A stretch of DNA of 64,000 nucleotides from JANXSF01 sp043755435 (lineage in GTDB: Bacteria; Acidobacteriota; Terriglobia; Bryobacterales; Bryobacteraceae). The stretch is from the NCBI GenBank assembly GCA_043755435.1, contig JAYUSZ010000125.1:8926-72925 (forward strand), written 5' to 3'. Below are positions 26,074 to 35,063 of this stretch, one piece after another (the first letter of the stretch is position 1; each line of letters begins with the position of its first letter). A model generated the notes under the pieces. That model did not search any database. It saw only the letters and a program-made list of their open reading frames with translations, and was not told where the DNA came from. The position numbers and the translations under genes are program-made.

Positions 26074-27720
26074 ATGACTAGACGAGAAATATTAGCCGCG
26101 GCTGCCATGTTGCCCGCCCTTGAAGCAGCCGTTGCCCCACAGATTCCGCAGGAAATAATAAAGGGTCACGACGATGCTGTGAAATCGTACCTGGAAACTC
26201 AAATTACAGATCCCAAGCATCGTTGGCGTGGAATGTTGCCCACTGCCGATGGATTGTTTTATGGAGGCACAGGGATTGGTGTAGCCGAAGTGCTGGGGTC
26301 AGCTTACATGTGTCCGCAGTCGAAGTACCATAAGGACAAATTGGTCCTGGAACGCATGAAGCTGGTGATCGATACGGTGGTTAGGGAAATGACACCCGAT
26401 GGGAACATCTGGTTGCCCATCACGAATTTCAACTCTCCGCCGGATACTTCGTTTGCGATGTATACAGCCGGGACCACGGCTTCAAACGCAAAGAAATACG
26501 GATTCGCAGAAGTGTTCGAGGTGATGCGTCCGTTTCTGGTAAATGCCAAGCGCGGGTTGATCAAGGGCGGCATTCATACGCCAAATCATCGCTGGATGAT
26601 GTGCGGGGCTCTAGCGGCTCTTCATAACGTAATGCCCGACCCTGCATTGGTGCGACGGGCAGAGCAGTGGTTGGCTGAAGGGATTGACCAGGATTCCGAC
26701 GGGCAATTCACAGAGCGGTCCTTCGGAATGTACAACACGGTTTGCGATAAGGGCCTGTTGAATACGGCGATCATGATGAACAAGCCGGAGCTGTTCGACG
26801 TTGTCCGTAAGAATCTGGACGCCATGCTGTACTTGATCCATGCCGATTACGAGGTGGTTACGGAAGTTTCTCATCGTCAGGATGCGTTCATGCCCTACAC
26901 AATGGCCGGCTATTGGCTTCCGCTGGCTTACCTTGCGGTGCGCGACGACAACGGCAAATATGCACGGCTGGCCAACGCGATGTTCAAAGTGGGAGCACCT
27001 TTGGGTTGGTTGATGGAGTATCCGGAGCTAATCAAATTGAACGTTCCAGAACAGGCGCTGCCCGATAATTTTGAAAAAACTTTTCCCGTGATTGGGGTTG
27101 CTCGAATCCGTCGGCGGGAACGCAGTGCAACTATCATTCGGGACAACTCGGTATTCTTTGCTTTCCGCAAAGGGGAAGCGGTTGTGAATGCTGTACGAAT
27201 GGCTTCAGCGTTTTTTGGCAAGGGCCAATTCAAGAGCTCACAGATTAGAAACACCTCGGAAGGATATTTACTGGAACAGAAACTGGAGGGTCCGTATTTT
27301 CAGCCGTTCACCCCGGCTCGCCGGATTACTGTGGATACTTACGACAGCACCAGAAGTGAGCGCAAGAAGTCAGAAGTCTGTTTGTTGACGCAATCAGTGC
27401 TGATAACCGAGACACCGAATTCGTTCCGGATTCGAGTCCGCGCTGAAGGAACAAAAGACGTGCCGGTAGCAGTTGAAATCAACTTTCGGGAAGGCGGCGA
27501 GTTGACCGGTGCAACGCAATTGAAGCCGGATTCCTACTTGCTTGAGAGTGGTAGTGCAACCTATCGCAAGGGAAAGGATGCGGTGAAGATTACTTCCTCA
27601 ACAGCTCCGCCACATCGTTATGTTGAGGTACGCGGAGCTGAGCACAAATTGCAAGGACCATCGCTGTTCATCACGGGAATGACGCCGATGGATCAAGTGG
27701 TGGAGATCAGTTGGGGATAG
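26074..27720 (+). CDS. Exported protein of unknown function, Tat-type signal
   Basis: A 548-residue protein starting MTRREILAAAAMLPALEAA, a twin-arginine-like signal (RR then hydrophobic stretch). The mature part has an all-helical N-terminal half (TPDGNIWLPITNFNSPPDTSF, NHRWMMCGALAALHNVMPDP) of the alpha/alpha-toroid kind seen in glycan-processing enzymes. A beta-rich C-terminal half starts around residue 330. That two-part layout recalls heparinase-like lyases and GH88/GH105 hydrolases, but I see no diagnostic active-site motif. It is the third gene of the MFS-oxidoreductase unit, which suggests uptake and breakdown of one compound. Confidence 0.75.
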   Translation: MTRREILAAAAMLPALEAAVAPQIPQEIIKGHDDAVKSYLETQITDPKHRWRGMLPTADGLFYGGTGIGVAEVLGSAYMCPQSKYHKDKLVLERMKLVIDTVVREMTPDGNIWLPITNFNSPPDTSFAMYTAGTTASNAKKYGFAEVFEVMRPFLVNAKRGLIKGGIHTPNHRWMMCGALAALHNVMPDPALVRRAEQWLAEGIDQDSDGQFTERSFGMYNTVCDKGLLNTAIMMNKPELFDVVRKNLDAMLYLIHADYEVVTEVSHRQDAFMPYTMAGYWLPLAYLAVRDDNGKYARLANAMFKVGAPLGWLMEYPELIKLNVPEQALPDNFEKTFPVIGVARIRRRERSATIIRDNSVFFAFRKGEAVVNAVRMASAFFGKGQFKSSQIRNTSEGYLLEQKLEGPYFQPFTPARRITVDTYDSTRSERKKSEVCLLTQSVLITETPNSFRIRVRAEGTKDVPVAVEINFREGGELTGATQLKPDSYLLESGSATYRKGKDAVKITSSTAPPHRYVEVRGAEHKLQGPSLFITGMTPMDQVVEISWG

Positions 27721-27854
27721 CTGTAATAACTTTCCCCTATGAGCCTCTCTAAAATTTGCGGTTGTTCTTTGTCTGTTCGCGATGCCAGTGTGCGCCACCT
27801 GGATAAGGCCGGAATCTTTTCATGATGGCGCCCGATCAGTGTTAGTTTTTTGAG

Positions 27855-28331
27855 CTAAGCCTGCGGCTTAAAGTACAACGTCATGCCTGCGCCAACAGCG
27901 GCCATAATCATCCCAACAAACAGCAGCGGATTTGGTGCATCCTTCGGTGGGTGTTGATACATAGAGAACATCACGTTGATAACCGGAGCGCCGCCGAATA
28001 CGATGGGCATCACATAATTTGGAATCCCACCGTTGCGGAAAGCCAAGATGATAAAAATCGCTCCCAACGCACCCAACGCTCCACCAATAGTCGCGGCTGT
28101 GACGCCTGTGGAATTGAAGTTATTCAGACTTCCTTGCGACCCAAGCATGATGACGGGAACAATAACGCCCATCAAAAAGTAGGCAAATCCAACGCAAAGC
28201 AAAGCTTTGAATGGATTGCCGAGTGCGGCTTGCCCCTTATGCAGAATCGGGCCGTAGATGCCCCAGGAAAGCGCAGCCCCAAGGGCGAATAGCATCCAGA
28301 TCATGGAACGTTTTTTCTCCTTATTAACCAT
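27855..28331 (-). CDS. Small DMT/EamA-like membrane protein
   Basis: A 158-residue hydrophobic protein with about five spans, starting IWMLFALGAALSWGIYGPILHKGQ. The WGIYGP motif and the small-Gly-rich helices (GGALGALGAIFIILAF) resemble one repeat of a DMT permease. It would have to act as a dimer or with another subunit. No partner is adjacent. It lies 21 bases downstream of the exported protein gene at 28353 on the same strand. Confidence 0.8.
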   Translation of the reverse strand: MVNKEKKRSMIWMLFALGAALSWGIYGPILHKGQAALGNPFKALLCVGFAYFLMGVIVPVIMLGSQGSLNNFNSTGVTAATIGGALGALGAIFIILAFRNGGIPNYVMPIVFGGAPVINVMFSMYQHPPKDAPNPLLFVGMIMAAVGAGMTLYFKPQA

Positions 28332-28352
28332 GTAGGGTTTGATTGTAGCACC

Positions 28353-29426
28353 TTACTGGCGGATTGCTTTTTCAGCCCGGCTATCCACTTTCTTAAAAGT
28401 GGCCGGAACGGTGAGTTTCGAGGTGTCCGCTTTAGCCGTAATCGATGTGGTAGTCATGGTTGTTTCCGACATCACGCCAGCATCAGAATCAGCCGCCTTA
28501 GGAGCACTGGCCGTTTTTGGAGCCTCTGCTTCAGCTTTCTTGCGACCTCGATTCAATCCGCCGAGACCCGCTGCACCTATTCCGCCGAACCGCCCCAACT
28601 TCCGCGCAACTTCGTTGGCAGCCGTTTGCGTGGCCGCGTCTTCGGTTGAATCCTTCACGTCCTTGCCTACATCCGCCCGTGCTTTCGCACCAGCTTCGGA
28701 GGCCTGTGCCATCTGCGCCGTCATTTCCGGAGACATCATTACTTTCGTAACGGTCATCAAATGGAATCCTTCCATGGCTCCAGCCTTGCTGGCCATCGCA
28801 GCCATAGCTTTTGCGGTTTGAGGATTGGCTTGGACGTTGCGCATAGTATCGGCGGAGAAGCCGATCTTCTCGGCCATTCGCTTGTGGAATGCTGCAAGTT
28901 CCTTGCTTGCGGGAACGTCCTTTGAAAGCCACATGCTGTTTTCCATGCGCGTATCCATGCCCTTACCAGACTTAGGATCGGCCATTTTCATCACAACTGA
29001 TAAAATCACTTCCCGGGCATTGTAGCCGGAAATAGTTTTTGTATTGCCGGTCTCCTTCACTTGCACGTCGTAGGACATTTCCATTTCATTTTTCTTGCCG
29101 GCCTGGGAGACATTGTTCAGCATTTTTTCATACATCGCTTTCATTTCGGCGAAGGTCATTACGGAGTAGGTGCTGGCTTTGTAGTCGACAGTGGTCACAG
29201 TCTCTTTGTCCAAATCGTAAATCATTCCGTGGTCGCCGGTAGTGTGGGCCATGCGGTTGCCTTGAACCACCGTTGACGATTCAATGGGCTGCTTCATGCG
29301 GCCAGCAAATGGCATTTTCAAAACAGCGCCGCCGGTCATCTGGGTGGTTTGAAGATAGGTGATTTCGGCCAGGGCATGGGATGCCAGCAAAGCCGTGATG
29401 AGGGACAGGGGGAGAAGGGTTTTCAT
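28353..29426 (-). CDS. Exported protein, DUF4412-like
   Basis: A 357-residue exported protein: a signal peptide at 1-20 (LITALLASHALA) and a beta-rich segment from 21 to about 200. That segment carries motifs such as GNRMAHTTGDHGMIYDLDKET and TVDYKASTYSVMTF, which resemble DUF4412-type periplasmic proteins. From 200 on it is Ala/Gly/Lys-rich and disordered, with a VARKLGRFGGIGAAGLGGLN run and a basic RGRKKAEAEAP segment. The function of the family is not known. It precedes the small membrane protein gene at 27855 and is divergent from the PH-domain gene. Confidence 0.75.
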   Translation of the reverse strand: MKTLLPLSLITALLASHALAEITYLQTTQMTGGAVLKMPFAGRMKQPIESSTVVQGNRMAHTTGDHGMIYDLDKETVTTVDYKASTYSVMTFAEMKAMYEKMLNNVSQAGKKNEMEMSYDVQVKETGNTKTISGYNAREVILSVVMKMADPKSGKGMDTRMENSMWLSKDVPASKELAAFHKRMAEKIGFSADTMRNVQANPQTAKAMAAMASKAGAMEGFHLMTVTKVMMSPEMTAQMAQASEAGAKARADVGKDVKDSTEDAATQTAANEVARKLGRFGGIGAAGLGGLNRGRKKAEAEAPKTASAPKAADSDAGVMSETTMTTTSITAKADTSKLTVPATFKKVDSRAEKAIRQ

Positions 29427-29507
29427 ATGTTTTTACTTACCTCTTCGAAGTTTATCCAAAAAGCAACCACTGCGTTGCTATACAATAGCGGGTTTGGGAC
29501 CAACAGC

Positions 29508-29942
29508 ATGAGCGACACAACAATTCATCCAAGCATTAAGCCATTGATCCCCTACTATCTCTTCAGTGGGCTTCTTTTTGTTATGTTTTTCACATACCTG
29601 GCCGCTACGCAGGCCCCATTTTGGTACCCAGTATTCGTTCCTGTCAGCGCCGCGATTTATGCGGGAACCAAGCACTTAATTTCGCGAACCACGAAACTTG
29701 TGATTGAAGGCGATTTGATTAAATACGAATCGGGCATAGCCTCTAAGCAACAACGCACCATCGTAATTCAGAAGCTGCAGGACGTGCGAGTGGATCAATC
29801 TATATTTGAAAGAATTTTGGGAATCGGCAGTCTAACGCTTGAAACGGCTGGGGAAACTAGCCGTTTGACGATTGATGGGATCGATAACCCTGGCACCATT
29901 GCCGCGATGCTGCACGAAAAAATGCAGCGACGCAGTAAATGA
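29508..29942 (+). CDS. Membrane protein with bacterial PH (DUF304/YdbS) domain
   Basis: A 144-residue protein with two membrane spans at about 12-31 and 36-55. A bacterial pleckstrin-homology domain follows (TTKLVIEGDLIKYESGIASK, then TIVIQKLQDVRVDQSIFERI). This is the YdbS/DUF304 layout. The VIQKLQDVRVDQSIFERILG stretch is the family signature. The ATG at 29508 was chosen because it starts just before the first span; an upstream in-frame ATG at 29349 would overlap the divergent gene. It precedes the SDR gene by 27 bases. Confidence 0.85.
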   Translation: MSDTTIHPSIKPLIPYYLFSGLLFVMFFTYLAATQAPFWYPVFVPVSAAIYAGTKHLISRTTKLVIEGDLIKYESGIASKQQRTIVIQKLQDVRVDQSIFERILGIGSLTLETAGETSRLTIDGIDNPGTIAAMLHEKMQRRSK

Positions 29943-29969
29943 CTCCAGTTAAACTGGTAGAAGGAAAAA

Positions 29970-30725
29970 ATGGCAAAACATTTGGAAGGTAAAGTTGCGG
30001 TTGTCACTGGCGGAAGCCGTGGCTTAGGACGAGCGATGGCTGTGGCATTGGCCCAGGAAGGCTGTAAAATTGCGATTGTTGGCCGCGATAAGAAGATGTT
30101 GGCGGAAACCGCCACCCTGTGCGCGGAAGCTGGTTCGGAAGGCGTTGCCTTTGCTGCGGATGTGACCAGTGAAGCGGAAGTGATTCAGCTTGGTAAAGAC
30201 GTGATGGCCTGCTTTGGCCGCGTCGACATTCTGGTGAACAACGCTGGCATAAACATCCGTAAAAACATTGACGAGTTCACGCTTGACGAATGGAATTCAG
30301 TACTAACCACCAACCTTACCAGCGCCTTTTTGTTGTGCCGGGCTTTCGTGCCGCACATGAAGGGTAAAGGTTGGGGCCGCATTCTTAATATGACATCCAT
30401 TATGAGCCATGTTTCCCTAGGTGGACGCGGGGCATACTCTTCGAGTAAAGCCGCTTTGTTGGGCCTGACGAAAGCACTTGCTATGGAATTGGCTCCCGAG
30501 GGTATCTGCGTTGTTGGTATTAGCCCCGGACCCTTCGCCACGGAAATGAATATTCCACTGATGAACAATCCGGAATTGAACAAGCAGTTCTTATCAAAAA
30601 TTCCAGCCGGCAAATGGGGCCAGCCCAAAGACATTGGAACGCTGGCCGCCTTTCTGTGTTCCGATGCCGCCGACTTTATCACGGGCACCGATATTTTGAT
30701 TGACGGAGGGTGGTGCGCTCAATGA
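29970..30725 (+). CDS. Short-chain dehydrogenase/reductase
   Basis: A 251-residue classical SDR. The cofactor motif GGSRGLGRA is near residue 15 and NNAG at about 90. The catalytic Ser-Tyr-Lys is visible as MTSIMSHV, GAYSSSKAALLG. It ends with the IDGGW signature. It is closest in style to gluconate 5-dehydrogenase or 2-keto-3-deoxygluconate dehydrogenases. It sits in a tight unit with the sugar-binding lipoprotein, a GAF protein and an Ldh dehydrogenase, so a sugar or sugar-acid substrate is inferred. Confidence 0.92.
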   Translation: MAKHLEGKVAVVTGGSRGLGRAMAVALAQEGCKIAIVGRDKKMLAETATLCAEAGSEGVAFAADVTSEAEVIQLGKDVMACFGRVDILVNNAGINIRKNIDEFTLDEWNSVLTTNLTSAFLLCRAFVPHMKGKGWGRILNMTSIMSHVSLGGRGAYSSSKAALLGLTKALAMELAPEGICVVGISPGPFATEMNIPLMNNPELNKQFLSKIPAGKWGQPKDIGTLAAFLCSDAADFITGTDILIDGGWCAQ

Positions 30726-31687
30726 GAAGCCGCATCTTTCTGATTGCCCTTACCGCAGCAATGTTGCTGATGGCAGGTTGCAACCAGAGTAAGAAGAAAG
30801 TGATCGCAGTAATTCCTAAAGGCACATCGCATCTGTTCTGGGTTTCCGTTCAGGCAGGGGCACTTTCTGCCGGCAAGGAATTTAACGTCGATATTGAATG
30901 GAATGGTCCGGCGGCTGAAACGGATTATACGCGGCAGATCCAAATTGTGGATAGCTATATTGCGCGGCATGTGGATGGTATGGTGCTGGCGGCTGGTGAA
31001 AAGAAGGCTTTGGTTGCCCCGATGGAACGAGCAATTGCGGCCGGAATTCCGGTGACTGTTTTCGATTCGGGTTTGGAATCGGATAAGTATATGACGTTCC
31101 TTGCCACCAACAATTACGAAGGTGGACAGATGGCCGCCCGCACGCTGGCGAAGCTGTTAAACGAGAAAGGCAAAGTGGCGATGGTGGCTCATGAGCCCGG
31201 AAGCCAATCCACCATGGACCGTGAGCGCGGCTTTGAAGAAGCCATCAAACAATCGTTTCCTGGAATTCAAATTGTGGCAACACAGTTTGGCCATTCCGAC
31301 CGTTCCAAGGCCATGGGTGCAACGGAGAACATTCTTACGGCGCACCCGGAATTGGATGGAATTTTTGCTTCCTCGGAACCAAGTTCAGTTGGAGCATCGC
31401 AGGCATTGAAATCACGCAAGCTGGGGGGCAAGGTAAAGCTTGTGGCATTTGATTCCAGCGACGGTTTGATTGAGGATCTACAAGCCGGCGTGATTGACGC
31501 CATGGTGGTGCAAGATCCGTTCCGCATGGGTCACGATGCGGTGAAAACCATCATCGACAAGTGGAACGGCAATACACCACCGAAGCGCATTGACTTGAGT
31601 GCCCGCGTTGTTACGAAGGCCGATTTAGAGAAGCCTGAAATTAAAGAACTGCTGCATCCTGACGTGGAAAAATATCTTAAGAAATGA
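30722..31687 (+). CDS. Sugar-type ABC substrate-binding lipoprotein
   Basis: A 321-residue type I periplasmic binding protein (ribose/xylose family). The lipobox LMAGC puts the acylated cysteine at C20. The mature protein opens KVIAVIPKGTSHLFWVSVQA, then has the two-lobe pattern (DGMVLAAGEKKALVAPMERA, GIPVTVFDSGLESDKY, LDGIFASSEPSS, DAMVVQDPFRMG). The ATG overlaps the SDR stop (ATGA). No ABC permease or ATPase gene is nearby, so the transporter must be encoded elsewhere, or this protein works as a sensor. Confidence 0.92.
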   Translation: MRSRIFLIALTAAMLLMAGCNQSKKKVIAVIPKGTSHLFWVSVQAGALSAGKEFNVDIEWNGPAAETDYTRQIQIVDSYIARHVDGMVLAAGEKKALVAPMERAIAAGIPVTVFDSGLESDKYMTFLATNNYEGGQMAARTLAKLLNEKGKVAMVAHEPGSQSTMDRERGFEEAIKQSFPGIQIVATQFGHSDRSKAMGATENILTAHPELDGIFASSEPSSVGASQALKSRKLGGKVKLVAFDSSDGLIEDLQAGVIDAMVVQDPFRMGHDAVKTIIDKWNGNTPPKRIDLSARVVTKADLEKPEIKELLHPDVEKYLKK

Positions 31688-32127
31688 GTACTCTTCCTGA
31701 ACAACTGAACCAGTGCGATTCCATTGATTCCGCGCTTGCCCTCATTCTGAGCGAATTCACGGCGGACAGCGGAACCATTCATATGATTGGCGAGGATGGT
31801 GCGTTGCACTTGAAAGCAGCCAGTCGCGGAATTCCAGAAGTGGTGTTGAACATTGTTCGACTCGTACCCATCGGTAAAGGCATGGCAGGCCTTTGTGCGG
31901 AACGTGGAGAAGCAATTACTGCTTGCAACATTCAAAACGATACTAGCGGCGACGTGCGCCCAGGGGCCAAAGCTACCGGCATGGAGGGCGCAATTGTAGT
32001 GCCGATTTTCGCAGGCGAAAAGGTGGCTGGAACATTGGGAATCGCCAACCGGACTGAGCGAACTTTTTCACCGCAAGAACAGGAAAGCTTAATCGCTGCG
32101 GGCCGCGTTCTGGCAAACATGAAGTAG
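31684..32127 (+). CDS. Single GAF-domain protein
   Basis: A 147-residue protein that is one GAF domain almost end to end: SALALILSEFTADSGTIHMI, VRLVPIGKGMAGLCAERGEA, AIVVPIFAGEKVAGTLGIAN and FSPQEQESLIAAGRVLANMK. There is no output domain, so it may work as a small-molecule sensor or as a free methionine sulfoxide reductase-like enzyme. I do not see the three conserved Cys of fRMsr (only C62 and C77 are present in the core). Its ATG overlaps the stop of the binding-protein gene and it abuts the Ldh gene, so it belongs to this unit. Confidence 0.85.
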   Translation: MSTLPEQLNQCDSIDSALALILSEFTADSGTIHMIGEDGALHLKAASRGIPEVVLNIVRLVPIGKGMAGLCAERGEAITACNIQNDTSGDVRPGAKATGMEGAIVVPIFAGEKVAGTLGIANRTERTFSPQEQESLIAAGRVLANMK

Positions 32128-33177
32128 ATGGCGGTTACGGCAATCACCATTTCCCGGGAGAGCCTGGAAACCTTTTCGCAGAAGCTTCTGCTTGCCGCTG
32201 AAGTATCACCAAACCACGCGGATATTGTTGCGAAATCCCTGGTAGCTGCAAACCTTCGAGGTGTGGATTCCCACGGCGTTCAGCTACTCAGCTATTACTT
32301 GAAACAAATCCAAGCTAAGAACATTGCCGTCGATTCCATCGGCGCACCCGCAACAGAATCGGGGGCAACGATAGTGTACGATGCGGCCAATGGCCTGGGC
32401 GCAGTCACGGCAAGGGAATGTTGCGAGCACGCGAATCGATTGGCCGCCGCACATGGCATAGGAATGGTAACGGTAAAGAATGCCAACCATTTTGGTGCTT
32501 GTGCATTTTGGGCGCAACGGATTTCAGCGGCCAGAAACATTGGAATTGTAGTTTGCAACGCATCGCCGCTGGTGGCTCCGTGGCAAGGAAAGGAAGTTCG
32601 CTTTGGTACGAACCCTATTTGCATGGCTGTACCAGGCGGCAAGTTTTTGTTGGATATGGCAACAACCACAGTGGCCGCAAATCGCATCTACAAAGCGGTG
32701 ACCAATCAGGAACCGTCGATCCCCTTGGGCTGGGCGATGGATCGCGAAGGCAGGCCAACCACAGATCCCAAAGTGGCGTTGGACGGGGGCTTCGTGATGC
32801 CTCTTGGCGGCTATAAAGGATATGGTTTGGCAATCATGGTGGAGATCCTTTGCGCGGTACTTTCAGGCGGTGCGATGAGCACCGAACTTGGTGGAATTCG
32901 CGTTCTGGACCAGCCGATGAATGCCGCACATATGTTCCTGGCAATTTCTGTTGATCGCTTCCTGCCTGATGGTGAATTTGAGCCGCGCATGGCGAAGCTA
33001 ATCGGCATGCTGAAATCGGTGGAACCAGCGGCAGGATTTTCAGAAGTGTTGGTTGCAGGCGAACCGGAAGAGCGAATAGAAGCTGATCGCCTTGCGCATG
33101 GAATCCCAATTGAAGCGGGCGTTTGGGCGCGACTTTGTGAAGATGCCAGCAACCTTCGTGTAGCAATCCCACAGTGA
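32128..33177 (+). CDS. Ldh-family (malate/L-lactate/ureidoglycolate type) dehydrogenase
   Basis: A 349-residue NAD(P)-dependent oxidoreductase of the Ldh2 family. Motifs include GVDSHGVQLLSYY near the N-terminus, GIGMVTVKNANHFGACAFWA, RFGTNPICMAVPG and GGYKGYGLAIMVEILCAVLSG. Known members oxidise 2-hydroxy acids such as malate, 2,3-diketogulonate or ureidoglycolate. Together with the SDR and the sugar-binding lipoprotein it suggests a sugar-acid pathway. It starts directly after the GAF stop codon. Confidence 0.93.
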   Translation: MAVTAITISRESLETFSQKLLLAAEVSPNHADIVAKSLVAANLRGVDSHGVQLLSYYLKQIQAKNIAVDSIGAPATESGATIVYDAANGLGAVTARECCEHANRLAAAHGIGMVTVKNANHFGACAFWAQRISAARNIGIVVCNASPLVAPWQGKEVRFGTNPICMAVPGGKFLLDMATTTVAANRIYKAVTNQEPSIPLGWAMDREGRPTTDPKVALDGGFVMPLGGYKGYGLAIMVEILCAVLSGGAMSTELGGIRVLDQPMNAAHMFLAISVDRFLPDGEFEPRMAKLIGMLKSVEPAAGFSEVLVAGEPEERIEADRLAHGIPIEAGVWARLCEDASNLRVAIPQ

Positions 33178-33193
33178 CGCTACAATAGTTCGA

Positions 33194-33433
33194 ATGCCGG
33201 AACAACCGAATCAGGAGCAGAGTTTCGAGGCAGGCTTAGCCGACCTTGAAGCTGTAGTGAAAGAACTGGAAACCGAAGGGTTACCGCTGGAGCGCGCAAT
33301 CCAGGTTTTCGAGAAAGGCGTAGCCTTAAGCGATCGATGCCGCAAGCAATTGGAAGATGCCGAATCGCGGATTGAGATTCTTACAAAGAAGGGGGGGAAG
33401 ATAGTTCCTCAACCCTTCGATGCCGCCGATTAG
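33194..33433 (+). CDS. xseB: Exodeoxyribonuclease VII small subunit
   Basis: A 79-residue protein with the XseB signature SFEAGLADLEAVVKELETEG, LPLERAIQVFEKGVALSDRC, and the RKQLEDAESRIEIL helix. Exonuclease VII cuts single-stranded DNA; the large subunit XseA is not in the window. The common order xseB-ispA-(dxs)-tlyA-nadK is kept apart from xseA and dxs. It overlaps the 14-bp tandem duplication at its stop codon. Confidence 0.93.
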   Translation: MPEQPNQEQSFEAGLADLEAVVKELETEGLPLERAIQVFEKGVALSDRCRKQLEDAESRIEILTKKGGKIVPQPFDAAD

Positions 33434-33455
33434 CGCATGAAGATTAGCGCATGAA
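33428..33455. repeat. Perfect 14-bp tandem duplication at the xseB-ispA junction
   Basis: The sequence GATTAGCGCATGAA occurs twice, 33428-33441 and 33442-33455. The first copy contains the xseB stop (TAG) and an ATG that opens a five-codon reading frame (MKISA), whose TGA stop overlaps the ispA ATG in the second copy. It therefore gives a leader mini-frame in front of ispA. Confidence 0.85.
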
Positions 33456-34332
33456 TATTTCCGAATATATAAGGGAACGGTCGTCCTTGACCGAAGAGGC
33501 ATTGGATTCCCTTGTGCCGCCGGAAACCACGCTTCCGGTGACGATCCACAAGGCCATGCGCTATAGCTTGTTTGCGGGTGGAAAGCGCATTCGTCCAGTG
33601 CTCTGCTTTGCAGCATACGAGGCTGTCGGCAGTACTTTTGAAGGTATCGAAAACGTCGCGGCCACCCTCGAAATGATTCACACCTACTCGTTGATTCACG
33701 ACGACCTCCCTGCCCTGGATAATGACGATCTGCGACGCGGCCGCCCTACCAATCACAAAGTTTTCGGCGATGCGATGGCGATTCTAGCAGGCGATTCCTT
33801 GCTTACGTTAGCCTTCCAGGTTCTGGCAGAACTCGATACTCCCGCAGAAACGGCTGTTCGGCTGGTGTCAGAATTGGCGAGGGCATCAGGCACAGTGGGC
33901 GGCATGATCGGTGGTCAGGTGGAAGATATTCAGGGCGAAGGTCAACCTCCAACCGCAGACTTGCTCAATCGGATTCATCGAGCAAAAACCGGAGCGCTCC
34001 TAAGAGCGAGCGTTCGTATGGGAGCCATTTACGCGGGAGCTAACGAAGATAGCTTGGACAAGCTTTCCGAATATGGTGAACACGTTGGTTTGGCGTTTCA
34101 AATTGTGGACGATATTCTTGACGTGGAACAATCCTCGGAAGAACTTGGCAAGACGGCTGGAAAAGATGCGGCCCAAAAGAAAATTACCTTCCCCGCAGTT
34201 TATGGTCTGGAACAATCACGGGAGATGGCGGTCCACCATTTAAAGTTTGCTCATGAGGCAGTGGCATCCTTTGGAACAAAGGCAGATCCGTTGAGGGCAA
34301 TCGCCGATTTCATTGTCAACCGGAAGGCATGA
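33451..34332 (+). CDS. ispA: Polyprenyl (farnesyl-type) diphosphate synthase
   Basis: A 293-residue trans-isoprenyl diphosphate synthase that condenses IPP with allylic diphosphates. First aspartate-rich motif: HDDLPALDNDDLRRG (DDxxxxD). Second: IVDDILDVEQ (DDxxD). GGKRIRPVLC and HKVFGDAMAILAGDSLL also match. The FARM region (ATLEMIHTYSLIHDDLPALD) with Y before the motif fits a farnesyl or geranylgeranyl synthase; the exact chain length is not certain. Its ATG overlaps a five-codon leader frame, and its stop overlaps tlyA. Confidence 0.93.
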   Translation: MNISEYIRERSSLTEEALDSLVPPETTLPVTIHKAMRYSLFAGGKRIRPVLCFAAYEAVGSTFEGIENVAATLEMIHTYSLIHDDLPALDNDDLRRGRPTNHKVFGDAMAILAGDSLLTLAFQVLAELDTPAETAVRLVSELARASGTVGGMIGGQVEDIQGEGQPPTADLLNRIHRAKTGALLRASVRMGAIYAGANEDSLDKLSEYGEHVGLAFQIVDDILDVEQSSEELGKTAGKDAAQKKITFPAVYGLEQSREMAVHHLKFAHEAVASFGTKADPLRAIADFIVNRKA

Positions 34333-35063
34333 AGGCCAGGAAGATCAGACTCGACCAATTGCTGGTGGAACGTGGACTTACGCAGTCGCGTGAAAAAGCG
34401 CAGAGCTTGATTATGGCCGGTGCTGTTCTGGTGAATGGTCAGAAGTCAGAGAAGCCTGGTAAATCCTTCGAGGATGACGTCCGCCTTGAGGTTCTTGAAT
34501 CCTGTCCCTATGTTGGTCGCGGCGGCTATAAGTTGGCGGCGGCTCTTGAAGAATTCCATATCGACCCTCGCGATCGCATTTGCCTGGACGTTGGCGCATC
34601 CACGGGAGGCTTCACCGATTGCCTGCTTCAGAATGGCGCCAAGCGCGTGTATGCATTTGACGTCGGCACGGCACAACTGGATTGGAAGATCCGCAACGAT
34701 CCGCGAGTTGTGGTGCGGGAAAGCTATAACGTCCGCTACCTGAAGCCTGAAGACATTCCAGAAAAAGTAAGTCTGTTCGTATGCGACGTCAGCTTTATTT
34801 CCGTTACGTTGATCCTGCCAGCGGTGGTACCTGTGATGGCTGAAGACGGGGAGATGGCCATCTTGATTAAGCCGCAATTTGAAGCCGGAAGAGATCAAGT
34901 GGGCAAAGGCGGCATTATTCGCGACCCTTTGATTCACAAACAAGTAGTGGAGCGCATTGTCTTGTTTGTGGAACAACAGCTACAATTGAAAACCGCAGTA
35001 ATCCCCAGTCCGATTCTTGGGGCAGAAGGAAATCAGGAGTTTTTGCTGCATGCCCACCATTAA
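34329..35063 (+). CDS. tlyA: TlyA-family rRNA 2'-O-methyltransferase
   Basis: A 244-residue protein with an N-terminal S4 RNA-binding domain (RLDQLLVERGLTQSREKAQSL, 6-66) and an FtsJ-like Rossmann methyltransferase (CLDVGASTGGFTDCLLQ, then FVCDVSFISVTLI). The family 2'-O-methylates 16S C1409 and 23S C1920, which affects capreomycin sensitivity in mycobacteria. It overlaps ispA by four bases and nadK by 14, so all three are co-translated. Close in length to the family norm. Confidence 0.93.
   Translation: MKARKIRLDQLLVERGLTQSREKAQSLIMAGAVLVNGQKSEKPGKSFEDDVRLEVLESCPYVGRGGYKLAAALEEFHIDPRDRICLDVGASTGGFTDCLLQNGAKRVYAFDVGTAQLDWKIRNDPRVVVRESYNVRYLKPEDIPEKVSLFVCDVSFISVTLILPAVVPVMAEDGEMAILIKPQFEAGRDQVGKGGIIRDPLIHKQVVERIVLFVEQQLQLKTAVIPSPILGAEGNQEFLLHAHH

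Noticed and set aside
27857..27872. Small inverted repeat at the 3' end of the gene at 27855 as a terminator
   Set aside because: The stem is only six pairs, overlaps the stop codon and is followed by A-rich rather than T-rich RNA on the coding strand.
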